This document shows, one piece after another, positions 55,250 through 64,000 of a DNA stretch of 64,000 bases (within the stretch, counting starts at the first letter, position 1; the number at the start of each line of letters is the position of its first letter). The notes under the pieces are model-generated. The model worked only from the letters and a program-made list of their open reading frames with translations, did not search any database and was not told the DNA's origin. The position numbers and the translations under genes are program-made. Location of the stretch: contig OY978527.1 of NCBI GenBank assembly GCA_963854835.1, positions 31,513,547-31,577,546 of the forward strand, given 5' to 3'. The DNA comes from Megamerina dolium (taxonomy: Eukaryota; Arthropoda; Insecta; Diptera; Megamerinidae).

Positions 55250-55860
55250 TCCGGAGCTTCCTACAAGTCGTTACAAGCATCTAGGCAAAATGAATATACC
55301 ATGCATTCGTGTATTTTGTCTTTGTCCTCTTTCGAGGTAACTGCTTTTAAGTCTCTCCCGAAGTGATACAATTTCTGTCAAAATCAGCTGTATGTCCCGT
55401 GTCTTGTATGCGATTAGCGTTCTTCGTTCTTTGACTTTTCCTTTGCACCCAATTTTGTAGACATTTTTTTTTTGTCGTTGTTGTCTGGAAACAAGTTTCC
55501 GTAATGTTTAATTGGGTTTATATGCGCAGGAGATGTTACCATTATTTATTATTGTTTTTCTGTTTTGGTGTCTAAGATGGAATTGAGTTGTTGTAATATG
55601 TACGATTATTTGTTTCGCTATAACTTTCAAACCACTGCATAGATACGAAAAGACGTACATTAGTTCATCAGATCCATAACAGTAACATAAATTTAGTCTG
55701 AATTGCGAATTTAGTGTCGTTTTTGCAATGAAAAAACCAAGAAGTCACACAGTATGTCCGCGGCGGAGAAACCCATCGTGGGCAGCTGGTATTCTATGAG
55801 GTCCAGCATACACATTGTTTATACATAGGTTCCGACCGGATTAATCAAAATCGTCATGAC
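55250..55860. other. Unassigned sequence
   Basis: Nothing recognisable. Confidence 0.35.
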
Positions 55861-55867
55861 TCAGTGT

Positions 55868-56060
55868 TTACTTACATACTTACTTATCAGGCCGTTACAA
55901 TCGATTTTGTTCGATTTTGGTCGAACGAAAAAAGCGTTGCCGGTCGTTTCTGTACTTCGCTCGCTAGCGCTAGTTAGAAATTTCACGCGTTGTCTGGTAT
56001 TTCTTCGTGGGGTCTCCTTTCGTACCATATCTAGCTTGGTTGGTGTTGACACCAGGAATT
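55868..56060 (-). mobile_element. LINE 3' fragment with TAAG-type tail (tentative)
   Basis: On the minus strand the sequence is moderately GC-rich and ends CGGCCTGATAAGTAAGTATG, a tail resembling that of the RTE at 14452 but with a different body. Possibly the 3' end of a second related LINE family. Confidence 0.4.
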
Positions 56061-56064
56061 ACCG

Positions 56065-57247
56065 TTATCAACTTGTAGCATTGATCTGGAGACTGGAACA
56101 TCACTTTCTGGATGTCGAGATATTGGAACCATATTTCGTGCTGTGGCATTCGTTATGGAATACAAATACGAATAGAAATATAAAAAAAAGAACATGCTGG
56201 AATATAAAGTTTTTTGACAAAAATGGTCAATACATCAATATATGCCGCCTTTCAGCATTATACTATGATTACTCTGTTGGGAAAATTCTATTGACTGTGT
56301 AACGAACTACAAAAAATTCTTACTAAATGTTTTTATTTATTACAAGGTGGGACAGCCTGAAATAGCTGTGAAGTCTTCTAGTGAAAGTTATAGGTCCATT
56401 CGTGTAAAAAAAATATATATTCTTGGAATTTGAGGGACACTCCCAAAATCATGACACAGTTAAAAAACGGATTTTGTCCTCTTTTCTTCATTTATGTGGC
56501 TATAACACATCCGATTTATTCCATTACCTCTTAATCGGCTTTGGAAAGAAGAGTCCGACTTTTCGAACGGAACATATAGTTTATGAGATTTCATACGCTA
56601 TCTACATATGTGTATTTTCAAGGCAAAAGCAATTTTTTTTCTTTATATTTTTCAACATCATCGATGCTTTTTTCACCGGTTAGGAAATAAAATTAGGTTA
56701 ATTGACGTATGTAGTTATAGTCACATAAGTGAAGAAAGTGAGCAAAACCCGGTTTTTAGGAGTCAGATTTTGGGAATCCCCCAAATTCCAAGTATGCAGA
56801 TTTGTTTTACTCGACCAAACCTACAACCTCCACTATAAGAATTCCCAGCTATTTGAAATTTGTCCAATTCTGATCAGCATGTTATTTATTTGCTTAGCCA
56901 AAGTTCGCACCATTTTAGAAATACTTGTAATATCGGTCAGATAACTTTATAAAACTTCATATATTTTCCACAGCTGAAAAGACGATAGTTGAATACATAT
57001 AAGTATCAGAAACAACGAAAGACGAAGGTAGATTTTAAACCTTAGTATTAGCAACAAATTAATTGTGTACTAGCTAGCTATAGCTAGAACTGCATTTGCA
57101 TAAAACATAATTTACTCTCTTTAACCCATTAATGGAAAAGTGGTGTAAATACCCCATGCATCCATTATTGGACACTCTTTAATGATGGATTAAAGTGTAT
57201 CATTTTTGGGTTTGACTCTCCCAGAATAATAATCACGAAATATGCAT
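56065..57247. other. Unassigned sequence
   Basis: Several overlapping + strand frames without domains; nothing annotated. Confidence 0.4.
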
Positions 57248-57860
57248 TAGGGCTGTTCAGAATCTTGTGCATTTAAGATTGCAAATTCGTGCAATTGTAA
57301 ATATTTATCATCAATTGTGAACGACTTTTTTGTTTACTTTGCATTACTTGTTGCAAGCCAAGCTATTCACAGCTGATTGGTGAAATAGCAAATTATTTTG
57401 ATGTTAAAATTGCGCACAAATTAGAAGAAATGCCGAAAAAAAGCTGAAAGGAGCAAATAGTCGACTCTTTAATTGACGAAGCTGCTGATGAAATTATGTG
57501 CAACGAAGGTATGAAATATTCTCTTCATAATTTCAGTAAATAACCATTTTTCATTAAATTAGAATTTGATGAGGATGCATTTTTTATTTATTTATTATTC
57601 TTTATTCTTTCATTCTTCATTTATTCTTTTTTTGATTTGTTCGCCTTCCATTTTCAGTTTTTTTTTATTTTGTTGCTGATCAGCTGTTAGTTTGCAATTC
57701 AGTGTTGCATACATAACCTACGTGTTTTTGGTGTTGCGTCATTGCAAGAGTGTAGTAAATGCACGACTGTATATTTTGTTAGTGTAAAGCAAAAATTTAC
57801 TACACCATTTTGCAATTGCAATGATGCAATACCATTTGCACAAGATTCTGAACAGCCCTA
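57248..57860. mobile_element. Short DNA transposon with perfect 24-bp inverted termini
   Basis: Left TAGGGCTGTTCAGAATCTTG (continuing TGCA) and its exact complement ending at 57860. Flanks do not show an 8-bp duplication; TA lies at the outer edge of each terminus. An internal patch (57420-57600) reads KEQIVDSLIDEAADEIMCNE, then a GTATGA-to-TTAG gap resembling an intron, then EFDEDAFF, possibly leftover transposase coding sequence. hAT or PIF-like; undecided. Confidence 0.78.
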
Positions 57861-57912
57861 CTGTTATTTCTATTGTGGGGAAAAAGCAACTTGTGAGAAT
57901 ACGTCGTCGTGC

Positions 57913-57931
57913 TCTCTCTCTCTCTCTCTCA
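57913..57931. repeat. (CT)n microsatellite
   Basis: Run of CTCTCTCTCTCTCTCTC. Confidence 0.9.
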
Positions 57932-58224
57932 AGTTACTTCTTTTAATATTATTTCTCCTACTCTTTTTCTCAATAGTAGTTCAGACACAAAGTAAACCAT
58001 CCTATGTAACTCAAATTTGAACAGGTTGTGTGAAAGCGACACTTATTAATCGGAAGAAGAACCAAAAGTTATGCCCCATTCTAATATCTCATATTTCATT
58101 GCGTGCTCAGAAATTTCATTTCGATTCGTCAGCTTATTCTTTGTTTACGAGTCTTTTCGTGATGAGAAAAAAACAATATGGTTTAAGGAAATTCAGTATG
58201 AAACTTGAGAAGAAAAATCACTAA

Positions 58225-58500
58225 AGAAAAATAACGATTTGGAGTACGAATTGCTTGACCATTCACCGTTATTCACCAGATTTAGCTCTCAGGCTATATT
58301 TTGAGAAATCTGCAACAATTTCTTCGTAGATAGCAATTTTATTCGAATGAATAGGCTACAGCAGCTGTAAACAAATATTTTGCAAACTTTCCGGATCTTA
58401 CTAGAGCGATAGAATTGAGGACGTATCGGTTCACGCAACCTGCATGTACCTATTTTTTGCTCCGAGTATATAAAAACTGTTAGGTCTACATTCTATTTGA
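58225..58500 (+). pseudogene. mariner transposase relic, C-terminal part
   Basis: In two frames: NDLEYELLDHSPLFTRFSS, then EKSATISS, and AVNKYFANFPDLTRAIELR followed by a hydrophobic tail. The order matches the final catalytic region (ELLPHPPYSPDLAPSDYF-like) and C-terminus of mariner proteins. Very decayed. Confidence 0.55.
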
Positions 58501-58504
58501 CAAT

Positions 58505-60955
58505 AACAAGATAGTATTCGGAAATAGCAAGACGGTGTTCGTTTGTATTTAGTGATCGAGAACGAATATTAACGAATACATTGGATATTCGAAAAGCAGT
58601 ATGAATATAAAGTACACATGTACAAACTTGTATGTTTGCAATTTGCAATATCGTTGTGACTGACTACACGTACGTAAACGAAAACAGAAAGGTGAAGTGT
58701 ATTAGACAATATACGAAAGTTATCGAACATGTGAAAAGTAATAATGCAGGAGTCTAAGGAGTCTCATACGTGCAAAATAAATCAAAGCAATGATCTGTTG
58801 CTCACTGTATTGTTCCATCCCAACAGTAATAGTAACAAATAAGAAGCATTAACGGTGGAGTGCCTCTGAAAGTGAGTTTAAAAGCTATATTGTCAGAACA
58901 TGCACCCGTCGTTCGTGTCAATTTGATTTTAATTTTTGAATCGAAAATGTTATTGCGCTTTATTATTTTTTTTTTTCACGTATTTGAATGGCTCACTGCC
59001 TAATTTTCGAAAAATCATATGTCCGATATTTTTTAACATACTCAGGGGAGTGGCAACAAACTTCGTAACTTTTTGGGAACACAAAGTACTATGACAAGCG
59101 TTATATTTTTTTATGCTGCAACTATAGATAGTAGTTCTCTTCTGTATTATTTATTCTTTTTCGCTAAAACGATATTTTATGAATTGAAAGAATTTAATTG
59201 TTTTGAAACTACGACGAAATGTCATTCAATTGACATCGCGTCAATTCGAGACAGCGTTTTTTGTTTTCATTTGCTGAAAAACACAAATTTGCATTTTACA
59301 ATGATGATTATTCGAAATCAGAATAAGAACAAAGTACGGTAAAATGAAGCAAATATAAAAGTACAAGAAGACAATTATAAAAACAAACATGCAATTAAAT
59401 ATTAGGCAACACTTTCCGATTGGATTGGTTGAATTGTGAATAGTTGCTATCATAGGAATCCATGATAGAATCCATTATACTTGCTGTTATTTTTCGAAGG
59501 TTTGCCAAATTTCTTGCTTCAATTTTGGAGCAATGGCGTTTTGGACAAATTTCCCATACAGAATTGGGATATTTCTACATATATTAAGTGCAATCATATT
59601 TTGACTATTAATATATGTACGTGAATATATCAAGACCCATTTGGGCCGACCTATCAAATAAAAGTCAGTGAAAATTAATTTTGTTATTTAATTAAAGAAA
59701 TATTTTAACTAAAACTTGTACGATTAATTGCTTATTCAAACAATCTGATTAGGTATTTATTCGATTAAGCAAAATGTTTTCTTTTTCTTTTTAAAATAAA
59801 TTTCATGCGCACTTTTAAATTCGTAACGTGGAAAAGCATTTATATTCGAAAAAATATTACAAATACTGATTATTTTTGATGTTCAAATAATTTGTCGCTT
59901 CATTAATCAACATTTTGATTAATCAGATTACTTGATTAAACGATTAATAGCACAATCATAATTTTAACAATAAAACTTACCGTATAGTTTGTTTTAGGAT
60001 CCAAAAATGTATTGCGTACCTGTTATTTTTTCCACCCAAAATTTAATATACATCGTACGTACAAGGTAAAATTATACATGGTAGAGCAAACTCAGAAATT
60101 TTATGCTCTCTTGTTGAAATATGAAAATATTTTGACACATTTGGTCGTGTATCAAAATATTTTTTTCTTTTCGATTATTTCAAATGATTATTATGGAACT
60201 TGTGAATATTGTTGAAATTATGTTACAAAATTAATAAAATAGTCAGCAAACATATTTTAAAAAACATTACGTTTAAGATACAAATCTTGTACACAAAACT
60301 AGAGACATTACACTGACATTACATGAAAAGATTCATGTAATGCCAATTCGTTTCACCGAATTTTCCGATTGCTCTGCCATGGTTTACACGCAAAGTGATC
60401 TAAAAATTATTTTTGTTTTTGTTTCTACCCACTACAGATAATTGTATATTTCTATATCTACAACAAACCTCATGTTGCTCGACAACTCTGCCTTTTTTAG
60501 GCAAATCCATATCTTCCATCCTCATAGATATTCTAGGATATCTTGTTCAGAAACTCTGACGAGTGGTTTTCAGAGGGAGCTCTTGTTGAAAATTGTATGC
60601 CATTAAGAGAGTTCTGAAGTGACCGAAAGAAATGGGATTCAGGCATGTTGAGCATATGGAGGAGGCTCTCTCTTAATTTTTAGCTGGCCATAAAAATATG
60701 TGTGTCAACAATACTTAATAGGGACATAAATGATGTTACAACATTGAACACACCTATTCTAGGAGAGACAGAATTGAACATACCCGTTTTTAGCTGAGTA
60801 TGGCTTATGAAATATAACCTGTAAAGCGTTAGTCTGCACCGGGAATTCGAAATTGTTTCAGCTGTTCATCGCTTTTACAGCGTTATTTAAGTGTGAAATG
60901 AAAAAAGGTGGTAATTTGAAAACGCTCCGCCCGCTCAGAATTTGTCGCATGTTTA
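58505..60955. other. 2.4 kb AT-rich region without recognised genes
   Basis: No domain-bearing frame. A small perfect inverted repeat (CATTACATGA ... TCATGTAATG) lies at about 60317-60342. Confidence 0.4.
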
Positions 60956-60959
60956 TCTA

Positions 60960-61420
60960 CCGGTGCATAAAACTATTTGAAAAGGCTGGTCCGTTCACGC
61001 GCAGTTCGAACACCGCAAGTCATCAAAGCTGTCAAGAATTCAGCTAAATTCGCTCCGAAAAAAGAAAATCATGTCTCGCAAAAGTCCATGAGTCGAATTA
61101 TTAAACACTTCGGATTTGGGGCTTTCAAATGCCGTACCGGACATTTGACGACTGATGCTTTGATAACTTGCACAGAAAAATTTGGTTTACCGATGAAAAA
61201 TGTACCGTGCAGGAAAAATCTGGCAATCTGATTTGAACTCGCTGGATTACAATTTGTGGACTGCTTTAACGGACGAGGTTTATCACAAAAGATACCACAA
61301 CATTGATTCTCTTAAGACAGCTTTGATTCGTAATGCGGCCAATTTCCCAAAGGACGAGTCGGATGATTAGGGTTAGTCCGACTTAAGGCGCGCGTGAAGG
61401 TCGAATACGAACATATCGAA
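60960..61420 (+). pseudogene. Tc1/mariner-type transposase relic, internally deleted
   Basis: VRTPQVIKAVKNSAKFAP, KKENHVSQKSMSRIIKHFGF and GAFKCRTGHLTTDAL correspond to the DNA-binding half of an insect mariner-like transposase. It continues to FTDEK-like KFGLPMKN, then jumps to a C-terminal piece (LNSLDYNLWTALTDEVYHKR and HNIDSLKTALIRN in another frame). Central catalytic region absent. Confidence 0.68.
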
Positions 61421-61689
61421 TGAATATTTGCTTTTGTGTTTCAATATATATAGACAAAATTGATTGGAAAACTCAATCTCTCAGCTTTTCTTAAGCGCTT
61501 TACTGATTGAAACTAAACATACAATATATTGTACATATTCATTTTTTTTTTTTGTAAACGTATCAATCGAGTATAGCAGTATAGACACTATATTACAATT
61601 ACCAAAAGGGCCATTTATTTTACTTCTAGCATTAAAAAATGTAACTTTAGAGTATGTTGCAGCGTGGTTATTAAAAAAAATAAACTTTT

Positions 61690-61970
61690 AAACTAAAGTT
61701 ACATTTGTAGTGGGGATATGAAAAATTATATACAATCCCATTTGAATATTTTTTTGTTCGAACACTCTCGTTTTCGTCCTTAGCATCGTTATAATTGGAG
61801 CGATGCGCTGCTGGCCATCAATCGATACATTTGCTCGATTTGTGCGAAGTGAATCCTTTTCACCATAAATATTTCCATAACTACCCATGATTGCTTCTTG
61901 CGCGATGAGATTACGCTTGACCGTATATACTGCGTAAGCATTGCATTGATTTGTTGCTGATTAAGGGATA
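61690..61970 (-). other. Unrecognised minus-strand open stretch (~92 codons)
   Basis: Minus strand after TTATCCCTTAATCAG (a possible acceptor) stays open: NQCNAYAVYTVKRNLIAQEA, IMGSYGNIYGEKDSLRTNRA, NVSIDGQQRIAPIITMLRTK. GC content and codon use are higher than in the surroundings. The + strand also has a short open piece (HRYNWSDALLAINRYICSIC). Could be an exon or a transposon piece; no function assigned. Confidence 0.3.
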
Positions 61971-62195
61971 ATGCCACCATTTCGACAAAAATATTAATTT
62001 ATTCTCATGCAATAAATACACGGTAGTCAAATATTTTCTTTTTGTCGGCCATATCAAACATTTGACGAATAAGGGCAAGCATGACTATCTGTAGAAAAGC
62101 ATGCTACCATACATTCCTTAGTTTCTAAATTTTGATGCAATACTTTAATATTACAAAAAAGATATATAAAAAAGAAAGATGAAAGAGCTACATAT

Positions 62196-62350
62196 TTCTC
62201 ATTTCAGCCAATATAAAGAGCTTATGGAAAACCAACGAGAAGAGGTTTTTCCAGTTTCCATTGCTCCGTTGTGCGCGTTCAAACGTATGATGGCATACGA
62301 CACTGGCGATGCGGAATTGCCCGTTTTGCGCCTTGTGCCGTTACACTAAG
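62196..62350. other. Unrecognised patch open on both strands
   Basis: On + after TTCTCATTTCAG it reads QYKELMENQREEVFPVSIAP, LCAFKRMMAYDTGDAELPVL and RLVPLH to a stop. On the minus strand after TTTTTTGCTTAG it is open for about 48 codons as well. The local composition is GC-richer than its flanks, which suggests coding origin, but the strand cannot be decided. Confidence 0.3.
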
Positions 62351-63660
62351 CAAAAAACACGTGACTCAGTGTAAAACTGAAATTTAAATATTCTGAGATA
62401 AATTACAAATCAACAAAAAGAAAAGATAGTAGAGGAAAAACATATAAAGTACTCTTGTGTACCAAAACAAAAATTTTGGAATTTAATAAATCTTAAAATT
62501 TTTTTTGGAGAGCATTATATATAAATTAATCTAGAGAATTGTAAATTCACAAAAGAAAGTATAAATGGAATGGAATAAAAAAAAGAATACAGAAAAATAA
62601 AGTAAACATATGATAAAAATTTAAAAAGTATACTAAAATACTGTGACTGTTAATAACGAAAAAACTCATTCGATGTATGAACTCCAAGCAACCCAGATCG
62701 GTTTTCACCAATTGTTGGATCCATGAATGTTTAATAGAAGCCAACGACTTAAAATAGTGACGTTTTGAAGACTTCCAAAAGGCGATGTTATTGGTAATTT
62801 GTCATTTTTTATGAATATCACAATCAACTTCTTCAATTTTTGTAAACTACGATGAAATTTCACTTTTTAAAGATTTTTTTTCCACAAGAAACTGTTGTTA
62901 CCGAAACGGTTCTATTGCCTTAAATTCCAGAGTAAATTGAGATTGAAATCGAAAAATATCATAAGTAGTTTTGGGATACTTAAGACCAAAATCAGAAATT
63001 AGTACATTAGATTTATAATTTCTGGATTAATAAGGAATAATAAGTGCCCTCTTAACAGCTGAGTGGCACAACATCAACACCATCACCCATGATTCACATA
63101 TACGTTCGGGTCATTTCATCTATTAGAGGAATTCTTGGTTGTGTCGCCACATATCTCTAAATAGTCACAGTCGCGCATTTCTAACTCTCAATTCTTGCGC
63201 TTGAAAAGACGACCCTCCGTACTCCTTTTCTCTCGATACCGGTGCTCAATAACTTACGTCACACTTGTACTCATGGTTTTTCAATAGAAGGCATTGCTTT
63301 TTTTCTGAGGTAACGTCGTGATACTCCTGATTATTCACGACTTCATTAAAAGTTCGTCATAACTGATTACCTGCGCGGTAGCAGTACTATGGAGTTTGAT
63401 AAATATGACCATCAAGCGCATGTGTCATCAAGTGGGAAAATGTCCTGTCTAAACAGATTGGAAAGTCGAAGGATAAAAGCATGTCGAAGGTGGTTGCAGC
63501 TTAATGACGTAAACCTTTCTCTGTGTGGGACTTCATATATTGCTTGCGGCACATAAACGTGTTCGCACCTTGGCTCCAATAATGTGGTTATTCCTGGTGT
63601 ATCCACTAAATACCACGTAAGCAGTTTAGTTTCTCGTACACTGAATCCTTAGCATCTTAG
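62351..63660. other. Unassigned sequence
   Basis: Nothing recognised; short frames only. Confidence 0.4.
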
Positions 63661-63665
63661 CGCTT

Positions 63666-63704
63666 CTGTATCCATGCTTCTCGTCCGTCGAAGCATGGAT
63701 ACAG
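63666..63704. repeat. Perfect 15-bp inverted repeat with 9-nt loop
   Basis: CTGTATCCATGCTTC (63666-63680), loop TCGTCCGTC, GAAGCATGGATACAG (63690-63704). Would form a stable hairpin in DNA or RNA. Confidence 0.85.
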
Positions 63705-63884
63705 GTTAGACTGTTTGTTCACAGATGTGAACTGTGAAATTATGTATCACAATCTCTCATAGACAACAAACTCTCATTCTGAGAGCGGTGATACCGAAAA
63801 CATCAACTAGCTGGGTAGAGTAATCACCAGAGAGGAGTCCGTATCCGAGGCACTGCTATTTATTTTAATTTATAAATATATAAT

Positions 63885-63897
63885 ATATACTAAATAT

Positions 63898-63977
<80 letters not shown>

Positions 63978-64000
63978 CATATATATATATATATTATATA
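63885..64000. repeat. (TA)n microsatellite at window edge
   Basis: Almost uninterrupted TATATA with a few TTATA and TACATA interruptions, running off the right end. Confidence 0.95.

Noticed and set aside
55856..56302. 148-codon + strand frame
   Set aside because: Its first half is the antisense of a GC-richer repeat fragment ending in a TAAG-type tail; the rest is low-complexity.

Overview
The window reads as AT-rich, transposon-laden genomic DNA from a higher dipteran fly. The main evidence is one well-preserved host gene: a five-exon BMP ligand on the + strand that corresponds to Drosophila glass bottom boat (gbb/60A). Its mature domain is nearly the Drosophila protein, and its introns are swollen by mobile elements. 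The repertoire (mariner, Tc1, pogo and Bari types, RTE- and Jockey-type LINEs, a tRNA-derived SINE) would suit a tephritid-like acalyptrate fly. The species assignment is inference.

Layout. 1-3400: LINE debris, a SINE and dispersed repeats. 3412-19855: gbb, with an 11.9 kb first intron that holds a Jockey RT fragment, Tc1/mariner relics, one Tc1-like element with an apparently intact transposase (10700-12351), an RTE LINE and several SINEs. 20000-28030: nested transposons, including two PIF/Harbinger-like MITEs in opposite orientation, a TTAA-flanked MITE that sits inside a third such element, and a degenerate tandem repeat (24880-26240). 28100-43100: a minus-strand region with repeated small exon-like cassettes (three terminal-exon-like units, five ~57-nt cassettes, and duplicated exon-like pieces A/B/C), interleaved with TTAA MITEs, three mariners, a pogo element and a LINE endonuclease fragment. 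43200-64000: mostly gene-poor DNA, with a mariner (50022-51163), a second copy of the Tc1 element (51761-53356, broken), SINEs, a TIR element (57248-57860), transposase relics and a terminal (TA)n tract.

The gbb exons join in frame to a 452-residue precursor: signal anchor, prodomain, two furin-type sites, seven-cysteine TGF-beta domain. The rest of the protein-like sequence is mainly transposon coding sequence, most of it dead. The least explained part is the minus-strand array of small exon-like cassettes between about 28.1 and 43.1 kb. I do not recognise its product, and the splice phases of the pieces do not all concatenate, so it may be a fast-evolving multi-microexon gene, a decaying one, or partly misread.
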